Assembly: GCF_014873535.1 (NCBI RefSeq)
Contig: NZ_JADBEF010000001.1
Span: 2,542,001-2,606,000, forward strand
DNA: 64,000 nucleotides
From: Nonomuraea africana
GTDB lineage: Bacteria > Actinomycetota > Actinomycetes > Streptosporangiales > Streptosporangiaceae
Reading direction: 5' to 3'
In this document: one piece after another, positions 33,521 through 41,935 of the stretch
Layout: every line of letters begins with the position of its first letter
How positions within the stretch are numbered: position 1 is the first letter of the stretch
Made by a program: the position numbers and the translations under genes
Notes under the pieces: model-generated
What the model saw: the letters and a program-made list of their open reading frames with translations, nothing else
What the model was told of the DNA's origin: nothing
Database searches by the model: none

Positions 33521-34261
33521 TCACCTGAGCCTGGTCCGCACCACCAGATCGTGCACGGCGGCGTCGACGCTCGCGGCCTCGGGCAGCCGGGAGGCGGCCA
33601 TGGCCTGCTCAAGCTCGGCCGTCAGCCGCGCCACGTCCTCCTCGGCCGTCGCGGAGGTGGCCAGAGCGGGCGCGGGGGCGTGCTCGGCCTCGCGCTTGGC
33701 CGCCACCAGCTCGGGCAGGTACCCGGGGACGTAGCCGAACAGCCTGGTCAGGTCGGCCTCCAGCGCTCCCGTGCGCATCAGGTGGATGCCGGTGGCCAGC
33801 ACCCTGAAGGTGTAGAGCAACGGCTTGAGCTCTCCCGTCTTGCCGAACAGCCGCCACTGCGTGCGCGCGAAACCGAGGTAGTGGTGGCCGTGGTTGCGGG
33901 TCACCAGGCCGGGCGCGAGCGAGACCAGCTCCTCGTGCACCGGCGAGGAGGCCACCACCAGCGGCGACAGCAGCTGCTCCAGCACGTAGCCGTTGCGGCG
34001 CAACAGCAGCCGGCAGAACTTCAGCAGGTCGTGCGTCACCAGGTCGACCTCGACGCCCGAGCGCAGCCACGACCTGTCGATCGTCTCGTCGCCGGTCCGC
34101 AGCCCGACGATCTCCTCGACCGGCAGCACGTGCACACCGCGCAGGTCCACGTCGGAGTCGGCGGAGGGGAAGCCGTACAGATGGGCGCCGCTGACCGTCG
34201 CGAAGGCCAGCGGGTACGGCTGCTCGCGCGGGATCTGGTCCAGCCAGGGGGGAAGCGTCAC
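33521..34261 (-). CDS. Predicted nucleotidyltransferase (COG3541-type), second of pair
   Basis: A GTG at 34261 overlaps the stop of the gene upstream (GTGA) and gives 246 residues. The nucleotidyltransferase core is clear: VSGAHLYGFPSADSDVDLRG with the GS-like turn and the DxD metal pair, then a third acid in VDLVTHD. A helical C-terminal half follows with conserved LRRNGYVLEQLLSP and HHYLGFARTQW. These DNA polymerase beta-superfamily proteins transfer a nucleotide to an unknown acceptor. The active-site residues look intact. Translationally coupled to a paralogue; convergent with the giant NTPase. Confidence 0.85.
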   Translation of the reverse strand: MTLPPWLDQIPREQPYPLAFATVSGAHLYGFPSADSDVDLRGVHVLPVEEIVGLRTGDETIDRSWLRSGVEVDLVTHDLLKFCRLLLRRNGYVLEQLLSPLVVASSPVHEELVSLAPGLVTRNHGHHYLGFARTQWRLFGKTGELKPLLYTFRVLATGIHLMRTGALEADLTRLFGYVPGYLPELVAAKREAEHAPAPALATSATAEEDVARLTAELEQAMAASRLPEAASVDAAVHDLVVRTRLR

Positions 34262-34902
34262 AGGTTCGCCCTTCGCACCTCGATGAGGAACTCCTCCACC
34301 TTGTCGCGGTCGGGTGCCACAGGAAGCGCGCTGCGGGAGAGCGCCGCCTCGAAGGTGTCCATCAGCGCGGCCCGCCACCGCTGCAGCTCCTCCCACGGCA
34401 CCAGCCCCTGCCGTACGGCCAGCAGCCGCTCGCGCCGCTCGCTCACGTCGACCAGCGGGCAGCCGTGCTCGACCAGGTGGATGCCGCTGAGCAGCAGCCT
34501 GATCATGTGCATGGCCTGCTTCCACTTGGGCGCGGCCGGATCCAGGCGGCGGAACTGGGCGTCGGCGTAACGGGCGAACGTGCGGTGCGCCAGCTGCGAC
34601 ACGAACGCCTCGCGCAGGGCGAGCAGCCGCGACCCGGTCGGCGTGGCGTGCTCGACCAGCGGCGACCACAGCGTCTCCAGCACGGTCGGGTTGGCGTCGA
34701 GGGCCAGCGAGCAGAAGCGCTCCACCTCCCACGAGAACTGCTCGGGCAGCGGTCCGTCGCGATGCGTGGGCGGCTTGTCCAGCCGCCAGAACGCCTCGGT
34801 GGGCACCACGAACACGCCCCGCCGGTCGGTGTCGGAGCCGGGGGTGTCCAGGCCGTAGGCCCGTGACCCGACGATCACCGACAGGATCAGGTCGTCGCTC
34901 AC
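34258..34902 (-). CDS. Predicted nucleotidyltransferase (COG3541-type), first of pair
   Basis: 214 residues from a GTG at 34902. It opens directly with the nucleotidyltransferase core: LSVIVGSRAYGLDTPGSDTD followed by RRGVFVV, which has the GS motif and the DxD pair. Next comes FSWEVERFCSLALDANPTVL and ETLWSP, and a helical end with WKQAMHMIRLLLSGIHL. It resembles its downstream neighbour in layout, with limited identity, suggesting an old duplication or a heterodimer. Such pairs occur in actinobacteria and in phage genomes; the acceptor molecule is not known. The lack of any N-terminal extension suggests the start is right. Confidence 0.85.
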   Translation of the reverse strand: MSDDLILSVIVGSRAYGLDTPGSDTDRRGVFVVPTEAFWRLDKPPTHRDGPLPEQFSWEVERFCSLALDANPTVLETLWSPLVEHATPTGSRLLALREAFVSQLAHRTFARYADAQFRRLDPAAPKWKQAMHMIRLLLSGIHLVEHGCPLVDVSERRERLLAVRQGLVPWEELQRWRAALMDTFEAALSRSALPVAPDRDKVEEFLIEVRRANL

Positions 34903-35067
34903 CCGCTCGCCCCCAGCCCGCTGATCGGATCGGCGGCGCCGATCCCGCGCACGTCGCCCAGCCGGCCAGCGTACAGGCGGAGACCGGTGCGGCGGCGGGC
35001 AGGTCCACGTTCAGGGGCCACCCTTGGTCGTGCGCGGCACCGGGTCGCTCCGGTAGCGTCGCCTGAT

Positions 35068-35421
35068 ATGGCCAGGCTCAAGGACGTCGTGTTCGACTGC
35101 CGTCACCCCGCCTCGCTCGCCAGGTTCTGGGCGGCGGTCCTCGACGGCTACCGCGTCGCGCCCTACGACGGCACCGAGCCCTTCGACCCCGAGGACGACC
35201 CCACGGTGCTGGTCGAGGGCGGCTCGCCGAGACTGTGGCTCCAGCTCGTCCCCGAGGGCAAGGTCGTCAAGAACCGGGTCCACCTCGACGTCCGCTGCGA
35301 CGACCTCGAGGCGGAGTCGCGGCGGCTGACGGCGCTGGGCGCCCGCGTCGTCGAGTACGTCGAGGACTGGATCGTGATGGCCGACCCCGAGGGCAACGAG
35401 TTCTGCCTCCAGGGCCCCTGA
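35068..35421 (+). CDS. VOC-superfamily (glyoxalase-fold) protein
   Basis: 117 residues from the ATG at 35068. Two beta-alpha-beta-beta-beta modules are visible (KDVVFDCRHPASLARFWAAV at the start, KNRVHLDVRCDDLEAESRRL in the middle). The C-terminal WIVMADPEGNEFCLQ is the usual VOC ending with its metal-ligand glutamate. It matches the VOC_6/glyoxalase-like group common in actinobacteria, mostly of unknown substrate. Single gene on the plus strand, 165 bp from the divergent nucleotidyltransferase pair. Confidence 0.85.
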   Translation: MARLKDVVFDCRHPASLARFWAAVLDGYRVAPYDGTEPFDPEDDPTVLVEGGSPRLWLQLVPEGKVVKNRVHLDVRCDDLEAESRRLTALGARVVEYVEDWIVMADPEGNEFCLQGP

Positions 35422-35459
35422 CGCTTGCGCGCGGCGGCCGGTCTTGATCTGATCGGGGC

Positions 35460-37265
35460 GTGAGCGAGCTTTTCTGGGGCGCCGCGGCGCGCGGCATCAC
35501 CTGGGACGTCGAACCCCGCACCGTCTACGGCGACGGGCGCTGGTTCCCCGACGGCCGGCTCAACACCTGCTTCAACGCCCTCGACAGGCACGTCCTCGAC
35601 GGCAGGGGCGAGCAGGCGGCGCTCATCTACGACAGCCCCGTCACCGGGGTGAAGCGTACGTACACCTACGCGGCGTTGCGCGACGAGGTCGCCAAGGCCG
35701 CGGGGATGCTGCGCGACCTCGGGGTCGGCAAGGGCGACACCGTGGTGATCTACATGCCGATGGTGCCCGAGGCGGTCATCGCGATGCTGGCCTGCGCCCG
35801 GCTCGGCGCGGTCCACTCCGTGGTCTTCGGCGGGTTCGCCGCGGCCGAGCTGGCCGTGCGCATCGACCACGCCAGGCCCAAGGTCGTGCTCAGCGCCTCG
35901 TGCGGCATCGAGGTCAGCAGGGTCGTGCCGTACCAGCCGCTGCTCGACGCCGCGCTGGCGCAGGCCGGCCACCGGCCCGACGCCGTGGTCGTCCTGCAGC
36001 GGCCCGAGCACCGGGCGGAGCTCGGCGAGACCGCCCTCGACTGGGCCTCCTTCGACAGCGCGCCCGCCGACTGCGTCAGCGTGGCCGCGACCGACCCGCT
36101 CTACATCCTCTACACCTCGGGCACCACCGGAGCGCCCAAGGGCGTGGTGCGCGACAACGGCGGCCACGCCGTCGCGCTGCACTGGAGCATGAGCCACGTG
36201 TACGGCGCGGCGCCCGGCGAGGTCTTCTGGGCCGCCTCCGACGTCGGCTGGGTGGTCGGCCACTCCTACATCGTCTACGGGCCGCTGCTGGCCGGCTGCA
36301 CGAGCGTGCTCTACGAGGGCAAACCGGTCGGCACCCCCGACCCAGGGGCGTTCTGGCGGGTGGTGGCCGAGTACGACGTGAAGACGCTGTTCACCGCGCC
36401 GACCGCGATCCGCGCCATCAAGAAGGAGGACCCCACGGGGTCCTACCTGCGCAAGCACGACCTGCGCCACCTGTTCCTCGCGGGGGAGCGGCTTGACCCC
36501 GACACCTATCACTGGGCCGCCGACCTGCTCGGCGTGCCGGTCATCGACCACTGGTGGCAGACGGAGACGGGCTGGCCGATCGCCGCCAACTGCGTGGGCA
36601 TCGAGACGCTGCCGATCAAACCGGGCTCGCCCACCAAGCCGGTCCCCGGCTACGACGTGCGGATCCTGAATTCCGACGGCGAGGAGTGCCCGCCCGGCGT
36701 CGAAGGAGCGGTCGTGATCAAACTGCCGCTGCCGCCCGGGTGCCTGCCCACCCTCTACCGCGACGACGAGCGCTTCCACGCCGCCTACCTGTCGCGCTTC
36801 CCCGGCTATTACCTGACCGGCGACGGCGGCTACTTCGACGAGGACGGCTACCTGTTCGTCATGGGCCGCACCGACGACGTCATCAACGTGGCGGGGCACC
36901 GGCTGTCCACCGGCGCCATGGAGGAGGTCGTGGCCGCCCATCCCGACGTGGCCGAGTGCGCGGTGATCGGCGTGACCGACGACCTGAAGGGCCAGCTGCC
37001 CGTCGGCTTCGTGGTGCTGAAGGCCGGAGCCGAGCGCGCCGCGGGCGAGATCGAGGCCGAGCTGGTCGCGCTCGTCCGCGAGAAGATCGGTCCGGTGGCC
37101 GCCTTCAAGAAGGCGGTCGTGGTGGGACGGCTGCCCAAGACCCGCTCGGGCAAGATCTTGCGCGGCACGATGCGTGCCATCGCGGCGGGGGAGGAGTACC
37201 GCACGCCTTCCACGATCGAGGACCCGGCCGCACTGGAGGAGATCGCGGGAGCGATCGGGCGGTAA
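35460..37265 (+). CDS. Acyl-CoA synthetase, propionyl-CoA synthetase (PrpE)-like
   Basis: 601 residues from a GTG. ANL-superfamily motifs are complete: YILYTSGTTGAPKGVVRDNG, DVGWVVGHSYIVYGPLLAG, WWQTETGWP, YLTGDGGYFDEDGYLFVMGR, DDVINVAGHRLS and the C-terminal catalytic lysine in PKTRSGKILRGTMR. The wording and N-terminus match PrpE-type enzymes (about 630 residues) more than acetyl-CoA synthetase Acs. It would activate propionate or another short acid to its CoA ester with ATP. The active-site lysine is a known acetylation target in the family. A LysE-type exporter follows 41 bp later. Confidence 0.9.
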   Translation: MSELFWGAAARGITWDVEPRTVYGDGRWFPDGRLNTCFNALDRHVLDGRGEQAALIYDSPVTGVKRTYTYAALRDEVAKAAGMLRDLGVGKGDTVVIYMPMVPEAVIAMLACARLGAVHSVVFGGFAAAELAVRIDHARPKVVLSASCGIEVSRVVPYQPLLDAALAQAGHRPDAVVVLQRPEHRAELGETALDWASFDSAPADCVSVAATDPLYILYTSGTTGAPKGVVRDNGGHAVALHWSMSHVYGAAPGEVFWAASDVGWVVGHSYIVYGPLLAGCTSVLYEGKPVGTPDPGAFWRVVAEYDVKTLFTAPTAIRAIKKEDPTGSYLRKHDLRHLFLAGERLDPDTYHWAADLLGVPVIDHWWQTETGWPIAANCVGIETLPIKPGSPTKPVPGYDVRILNSDGEECPPGVEGAVVIKLPLPPGCLPTLYRDDERFHAAYLSRFPGYYLTGDGGYFDEDGYLFVMGRTDDVINVAGHRLSTGAMEEVVAAHPDVAECAVIGVTDDLKGQLPVGFVVLKAGAERAAGEIEAELVALVREKIGPVAAFKKAVVVGRLPKTRSGKILRGTMRAIAAGEEYRTPSTIEDPAALEEIAGAIGR

Positions 37266-37306
37266 TCCCATTGCCCCGCCCTCGGGGCGGCGGCCAGGAT
37301 CGGGTC

Positions 37307-37912
37307 ATGTACCTGATCGCATTCATCGGCGCCTGTGTCCTGGTGGCCATGGTCCCCGGCGTCAGCACCGCCGTCATCCTGCGCCAGACCGTCAGAGCGG
37401 GCCGGGGCTCCGGCCTGGCGGCCATGCTGGGCAACGAGGCGGGCATCCTGCTGTGGGCGCTGGCCGCCGCCTTCGGCCTGTCCGCGCTCGTCCTCGCCTC
37501 CGAGCTGGCCTACGACATCATGCGGGTGGCCGGCGCGCTCGTCCTGCTGTACATGGGGATCCAGTCGCTGCGGCGCAAGGACCACACCGAGATCGAGGTC
37601 AGGCCGGTCGACGGCGTGCGCAGGTCCTTCCTCGCCGGGTTCGGCACCTGCCTGGCCAACCCGAAGGCCGCGGTGTTCGCGATGTCGTTCCTGCCGCAGT
37701 TCGTGCCGCCGGGGCAGAGCGTGCCGCTGACGCTGGTCACGCTGGCCGTGGTGTGGGTGCTGGTGGACACCGTCTGGTACGCCGGGGTCATCTGGGCCGT
37801 GGCCAAGGCCAAGGCGGTGCTGGGGCGGCCCGCCGTACGGCGCAGGCTGGAGCAGATCTCGGGCGTGGTGCTCATCGCCCTGGGCGTGCGGCTGGTGGTG
37901 GAGTCCAGATAG
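37307..37912 (+). CDS. LysE/RhtB-family exporter
   Basis: 201 residues with five or six hydrophobic segments. The first carries VLVAMVPGVSTAVILRQTVR, the PGP-type motif of LysE translocators. A central cytosolic loop has a helix of basic residues (RRKDHTEIEVRPVDGVRRS), and FGTCLANPKAAVFAMSFLPQ is the family's second signature. The family exports amino acids or similar small molecules; this substrate cannot be assigned. Complete. A ribosome site is not obvious; it may be read through from the synthetase gene. Confidence 0.88.
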   Translation: MYLIAFIGACVLVAMVPGVSTAVILRQTVRAGRGSGLAAMLGNEAGILLWALAAAFGLSALVLASELAYDIMRVAGALVLLYMGIQSLRRKDHTEIEVRPVDGVRRSFLAGFGTCLANPKAAVFAMSFLPQFVPPGQSVPLTLVTLAVVWVLVDTVWYAGVIWAVAKAKAVLGRPAVRRRLEQISGVVLIALGVRLVVESR

Positions 37913-37921
37913 CGTGGGCTC

Positions 37922-38155
37922 ATGACGAACGACCTGGCCACGCTGGTGCGGCAGACGGAGGACGACGACCCCCTGGCGGCGCTGCGGGCGACGGCCGCGC
38001 TGCGGCGCGAGATCGAGCGCATGGAGGCGGTCCAGGTCCGCCGCGCGCGGGTCGCGGGCCTGGCCTGGTCGATGATCGCCGACGCCATCGGCGTCACCAA
38101 GCAGGCCGTGCACAAGAAGTACGGCGGGCGCGGGCTGCTCAGCCGAGGAATCTAG
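37922..38155 (+). CDS. Small helix-turn-helix protein
   Basis: A 77-residue protein whose second half, VAGLAWSMIADAIGVTKQAV followed by HKKYGGRG, is a clear helix-turn-helix. The first half is a long charged helix (ALRATAALRREIERMEAVQV), probably for dimerisation. Similar tiny regulators are frequent in actinobacteria. It starts 9 bp after the exporter stop, and its last 17 bases overlap the SRPBCC gene on the other strand. Confidence 0.75.
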   Translation: MTNDLATLVRQTEDDDPLAALRATAALRREIERMEAVQVRRARVAGLAWSMIADAIGVTKQAVHKKYGGRGLLSRGI

Positions 38156-38588
38156 CGAACCAGCCCAGCGCGATCTGCCAGGAGTAGCCGAGCCTGATCC
38201 GCCCGGCCACGGGCGGCGGCAGCGTGTCGAGACCGCGGTGCTCGAGGCAGACCTCGGTACCGCCCTCGACGGCGGTGAAGCAGACCTCCACCTCCATCGC
38301 GCCCGTGCGGTGGATCAGGTCGGCCCACACCAGTCGCCTGCCCGGCTCCCAGATCAACACCCTGCCGGTGTCGACGTGCCCGCCGCCGGCCCAGCGCTCG
38401 CGCAGGAAGCCGTCCTCGAACCCGATGCCCACGGCGCGGGCCGGATCGACCCAGCTGTGCGGGCCGCGCACGTACCAGCTGTCGATCTCGTCGGTGAAGA
38501 CGCGGAAGGCGGTCGCCGGATCGACCGCGACGGTGACCTGCGTCCTGACCGAGTCGCGGGGCCGCTCCGCCTGCTTGTCGTCGTTCAC
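38139..38588 (-). CDS. SRPBCC (AHSA1-like) protein
   Basis: 149 residues from a GTG that overlaps the ArsR stop (GTGA). The START/Bet v1-like fold is seen in VTVAVDPATAFRVFTDEIDS, WEPGRRLVWADLIH and EVCFTAVEGGTEVCLEHRGL, with the C-terminal long helix (WQIALGWFARFLG). These proteins bind hydrophobic ligands. ArsR-AHSA1 pairs are a common actinobacterial module in which the ArsR protein controls the ligand-binding partner. Function beyond ligand binding unknown. Confidence 0.85.
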   Translation of the reverse strand: MNDDKQAERPRDSVRTQVTVAVDPATAFRVFTDEIDSWYVRGPHSWVDPARAVGIGFEDGFLRERWAGGGHVDTGRVLIWEPGRRLVWADLIHRTGAMEVEVCFTAVEGGTEVCLEHRGLDTLPPPVAGRIRLGYSWQIALGWFARFLG

Positions 38589-38962
38589 CGTGGCGGCTCC
38601 GCGTTCGTGTCGCCGCTCACCGTGCTCGCTCCAGGTGCCTTTCGGGGGCGCTCCGCGTGTTCCTTGAAGGAGCCGAGTTGCTCGTTCCAGAAGGCCTGCA
38701 CCTGGTCGAGCCACGCCTGCAGCGCGACGAACGGTTCCTGCCGGAGGGCGTAGAGGCGCAGCCGGGCGTCGGCCTCGCCTGCCTCGGCGGCCACCAGCCC
38801 TCCGGCCCGCAGCACCCGCAGATGCCTGCTCAGCGCGGGCGGACTCATCCGCACCGCCTGCGCCAGCTCCCCCGCGGGCAGCGGGCCCTCCCTCAGCAGT
38901 TCGATGACCTTGCGCCTGGTGGGATCGGCCAGCGCGGCCAGCGTCTTGTCCACATCGTTCAC
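38585..38962 (-). CDS. ArsR-family transcriptional regulator
   Basis: 125 residues. The winged helix spans about 5-80: TLAALADPTRRKVIELLREG, LPAGELAQAVRMSPPALSRH, LRVLRAGGLV. There is no ELCV metal site. The C-terminal third (VALQAWLDQVQAFWNEQLGS) is the dimerisation helix common to ArsR proteins coupled to SRPBCC genes. Translationally coupled to that gene and divergent from a VOC protein gene across 40 bp, so it probably represses both. Confidence 0.88.
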   Translation of the reverse strand: MNDVDKTLAALADPTRRKVIELLREGPLPAGELAQAVRMSPPALSRHLRVLRAGGLVAAEAGEADARLRLYALRQEPFVALQAWLDQVQAFWNEQLGSFKEHAERPRKAPGASTVSGDTNAEPPR

Positions 38963-39002
38963 AATACTGTTAACAATTAACCCATTCGGTTATGATGTCA
39001 AC
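38963..39002. promoter_or_regulatory. Divergent ArsR/VOC promoter-operator
   Basis: This 40-bp AT-rich gap contains TGTTAACAATTAACC, an inverted GTTAA/TTAAC pair, and a TATGAT that fits a -10 box for the VOC gene. It is much richer in A and T than its surroundings and is the expected ArsR site. Confidence 0.55.
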
Positions 39003-39335
39003 ATGGCTGTGAACCTGGGTTACTACACGCTCTCGGTACGCGATCTCGACAGGGCGGCGGCCTTCTACACCGCGCTGTTCGGCTGGGAGCTCCTCAGGGA
39101 GCACGACACCTACCTCCACGCGGGCAACACCGCCGTTCCCACGGGCCTGACCGTGGGCGAGCCGTCGGTGCTGCCGAACCTCTACTACCAGGTCGACGAC
39201 CTCGACGCCGCCGTCGAACTGGTGGGCAAGCTCGGTGGGCGCGCGGGCGAGATTCAGGAAAGCAAGACGGGCAGGTTCGCGGTCGTCCACGACGACCAGG
39301 AGACATGCTTCAGTCTCTGGCAGTCGGCGGCCTAG
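39003..39335 (+). CDS. VOC-superfamily protein
   Basis: 110 residues, starting MAVNLGYYTLSVRDLDRAAA, with FYTALFGWELLRE typical of the glyoxalase/bleomycin-resistance fold. The second module is LYYQVDDLDAAVELVGKLGG and the end FAVVHDDQETCFSLWQ replaces the usual DPxG loop with DDQE. Likely a small-molecule binding or lyase protein under control of the divergent ArsR gene. Substrate unknown. Confidence 0.85.
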   Translation: MAVNLGYYTLSVRDLDRAAAFYTALFGWELLREHDTYLHAGNTAVPTGLTVGEPSVLPNLYYQVDDLDAAVELVGKLGGRAGEIQESKTGRFAVVHDDQETCFSLWQSAA

Positions 39336-39399
39336 CGAGAGGTGGTCGGCCCGGGCGCGCCGCACCTTCACACGGGTGCGACGTGCCCGGCACGCTCAC

Positions 39400-39417
39400 C
39401 TGAGGTTCTCACCTCAG
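39400..39417. terminator. Hairpin between convergent genes
   Basis: CTGAGGT-TCTC-ACCTCAG forms a perfect 7-bp stem with a 4-base loop in the space where the VOC and MFS genes converge. There is no T-run, so it could act as a weak bidirectional terminator. Confidence 0.45.
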
Positions 39418-39522
39418 ATGAGGGCTACGCCGGTCAGATGAGTTCTCGGCCCCCCGGTTGGCCGGCCGGAGCCGCCGGGTGGGCGCTGGGGGTTGGTGCC
39501 GGATCGCAACTTCGATGGTGAT

Positions 39523-40677
39523 CTACTTTGTAAAGGCGGCGGGCTCGCGTGGTCGTAGCGAGACGGCCGACAGCGACATGAACAGGCACAACGCGACGGG
39601 GATGCCGAGCGCGAGCGGCAGCCCGACGAGTTCGGCGGCGCCGCCGATGATCACCGGTCCGAGCATGAGGCCCGCGTATCCCAGCGTCGCCACCTGCGCG
39701 ATCGCCTCGCCGGCCCGCGCCCGGTCGTGGTTGCCCGCCGCGGAGAACACCTGCGGCACCAGCGTGGCAAGGCCGAGGCCGAACAGCCCGAACCCGGCCA
39801 TCGCCGCGATCGGCTCGGCCGCCAGGAGCGCCCCGCCGAGCCCGATCGCGGCCAGCAGCCCCGACCAGCGCACCAGCCTGACCGGGCCGAACCGCAGCGC
39901 CAGCCGATCTCCGGCGAACCTGCCCACCGTCATCGCGGTGGAGAAGACGGCGAAGCCGATCGCCGCGATCCCGGTACCCGTGCCCAGGTCCTCATGCAGG
40001 TAGACCGCGCTCCAGTCGCCCGCCGCGCCCTCGCCGAGCAGTCCCGCGAAGGCCATCGCGCCCATGAACAGCACCTTGCCGTGCCAGCTGACCCGCTTCC
40101 GCCGTCCGCCCTCATGGTGGACGGGCACCGACGGCAGCAGCGCCCGCCCGGCGAGGACGGCGAGCAGCGCCAGCGGGACGGTCACGGCGGCGAAGGTGAG
40201 GCCGGGGGAGACCTCCAGCCCGGCGAACAGCGCTCCCACGCCCGCGCCGAGCAGGCCGCCCGCGCTGAACATGCCGTGGAAGGAGGACATGAGCGGCCTG
40301 CCGTACGCGCGCTCCACCTCGACCGCGTGGGTGTTCATGGAGACGTCGAGGGAGGCGTTGAGCAGTCCCCACAGGAACAGGGTGGCGATCAGGACGCCCA
40401 GGTTCGGGGCGAACCCCGGCGGGATCATCGCGAGGGCGCAGGTCGCGCCCGCGGGGACGACGACTCGGGCGCTGCCCAGGCGGTCGGTGATCCGTCCCGC
40501 GAACTGCATGCCGGTGACCAGGCCCACGGCCACGGCGAGCAGTCCGAGGCTCAGTTGCCCGTCGCTGAGGTGCAGCGACTGCTTGACCGTGGGGATGCGG
40601 GCCGCCCACACGCCTGACACGATGCCGAGGAGGGCGAAGAAGTACGAGACGGACATCCTGGCCCGGCGCGGGATCAC
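39523..40677 (-). CDS. MFS transporter (YbjJ-like)
   Basis: 384 residues with 12 hydrophobic segments. The N-terminal GIVSGVWAARIPTVKQSLHL and SDGQLSLGLLAVAVG match the YbjJ/fucose-permease-like group of MFS proteins. The internal LNASLDVSMNTHAVEVERAY, then PLMSSFHGMFSAGGLLGAG, is a strong signature of that group. Substrate unknown; sugar-related or drug efflux roles are reported for relatives. The stop codon lies inside a 16-bp word also found at 53492. Confidence 0.88.
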   Translation of the reverse strand: MIPRRARMSVSYFFALLGIVSGVWAARIPTVKQSLHLSDGQLSLGLLAVAVGLVTGMQFAGRITDRLGSARVVVPAGATCALAMIPPGFAPNLGVLIATLFLWGLLNASLDVSMNTHAVEVERAYGRPLMSSFHGMFSAGGLLGAGVGALFAGLEVSPGLTFAAVTVPLALLAVLAGRALLPSVPVHHEGGRRKRVSWHGKVLFMGAMAFAGLLGEGAAGDWSAVYLHEDLGTGTGIAAIGFAVFSTAMTVGRFAGDRLALRFGPVRLVRWSGLLAAIGLGGALLAAEPIAAMAGFGLFGLGLATLVPQVFSAAGNHDRARAGEAIAQVATLGYAGLMLGPVIIGGAAELVGLPLALGIPVALCLFMSLSAVSLRPREPAAFTK

Positions 40678-40870
40678 CCAGAGATTGTGTCAGATGAGCA
40701 CTTTGTCGAGGAATGTAGACAGCTCGCCTGCTCCTCCATCGCGTCCCACCCCTCGGGGGCCACGCATGGAGTGAGCTCTCGCTCTTCGGCGCTTCCGGGG
40801 GTCCCGGCAGCAATGTGACCCGCTTCGTAAGGCGGCTCATCCCTGAGTCGGTCTGGGAGCGGCGGAGGGT

Positions 40871-40940
40871 GGTTTCGTCGTGGTCGCGGAGCATGCGCAG
40901 AACGGTCGCCGGGGAGGGGTGCCGATCTTTGGTCTTGCCG
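40871..40940 (-). pseudogene. Serine-recombinase C-terminal tail fragment
   Basis: The minus strand reads GKTKDRHPSPATVLRMLRDH followed by DETT, matching the tails at 19656 and 43484 (GKKKGQHPSPATVLRLLREH). The tail resembles the helix-turn-helix end of resolvase-type recombinases. Nothing of the catalytic domain is present. The surrounding 40678-41064 gap has no other gene. Confidence 0.5.
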
Positions 40941-41064
40941 CGGGCACAGACCCGATCCGCACGTGCCTGGCCCTGCGTCGACCGCTGTGGGGGCAGCTCC
41001 TCTGCTGTGTTCGTGGTCGCGCCGGTTTGCGTTCGAGCGCGCTCGAAGCCATAGCGTCGCCGCC

Positions 41065-41925
41065 ATGACGACACAGACCTGGATCATCACCGGCGCGTCC
41101 CGCGGTTTCGGGCGCGCACTGGCGGAGTCGGCGCTCGCGGCGGGCGACCACGTGGTGGCGGCGGTGCGCCGGCCCGAGAGCGTGGCCGACCTGGAGGCCG
41201 AGTACCCGGACACCTGCCTGATCGCGACGTTCGACGCCCGAGACATCTCTGCGGCCTCGGGCCTCGTGCGGGACACCCTCGACCGCTTCGGTCAGCTCGA
41301 CGTCCTCGTCAACAACGCGGGCCGGGCCGTGGTCGGAGCGGTCGAGGAGGTCAGCGACGCGCAGCTGCGTGAGCTGATGGATCTGCACCTGTTCGGCCCC
41401 GCCGCGCTCGTCCGCGCGGCGCTGCCCGCGATGCGCGCGCGGGGCACCGGGACGATCGTGCAGATGAGCAGCCAGGGTGGGCGGATGTCGTTCCCCGGCG
41501 TGTCTGCGTACTCCGCGTCGAAGTTCGCCCTCGAAGGCTGGTCCGAGGCCCTGGCGGGGGAGGTCGCGCCGTTCGGGATCCGCGTGATGATCGTCGAGCC
41601 GAGCCGGTTCCGGACCGACTTCAACGCGGCCGACGTGCTCGAGTTCACCGAGACGTCCGAGACCTACCGTGACCTGCTCGCCGACGTCCGCGCGGACATG
41701 GCCGGGACCGACGGCCGCCAGGAAGGCGACCCGGTGCGGGCGGCCGAGATCATCGTGTCCCTCGCGCACAGTGACGAGGTGCCGCTGCGGCTGCCGCTCG
41801 GGCGCGAGGCGGTCGAGCGCATCTCGGGTGCGTACCGGCGTGGCCTGGACGAGGTCGAGCGGTGGGCCGAGACCGCCCGCAGCGCCGACTTCGAGGGTGT
41901 TCCGGCGTCGGTCCGGCCGATCTAG
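41065..41925 (+). CDS. Short-chain dehydrogenase/reductase
   Basis: 286 residues. TGASRGFG at 9-16 binds NAD(P), NNAG follows near residue 92, and the catalytic motif is intact (SS near 137, YSASK near 149-153). The C-terminal 80 residues are the extension of the subfamily that includes RhlG-like and actinobacterial SDRs (PLRLPLGREAVERISGAYRR). It reduces or oxidises an unknown carbonyl compound. A MerR-type regulator starts 10 bp after the stop and probably controls this operon. Confidence 0.92.
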   Translation: MTTQTWIITGASRGFGRALAESALAAGDHVVAAVRRPESVADLEAEYPDTCLIATFDARDISAASGLVRDTLDRFGQLDVLVNNAGRAVVGAVEEVSDAQLRELMDLHLFGPAALVRAALPAMRARGTGTIVQMSSQGGRMSFPGVSAYSASKFALEGWSEALAGEVAPFGIRVMIVEPSRFRTDFNAADVLEFTETSETYRDLLADVRADMAGTDGRQEGDPVRAAEIIVSLAHSDEVPLRLPLGREAVERISGAYRRGLDEVERWAETARSADFEGVPASVRPI

Positions 41926-41935
41926 GCTGGCTGTC

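Noticed and set aside
33521..34902. Classical MNT/HEPN toxin-antitoxin pair
   Set aside because: Both genes carry nucleotidyltransferase motifs; no HEPN (RxxxxH) partner is present.
40112..41074. 320-residue minus-strand frame containing the recombinase tail
   Set aside because: Only about 25 residues look like a real protein; the rest is the wrong frame of the MFS gene.
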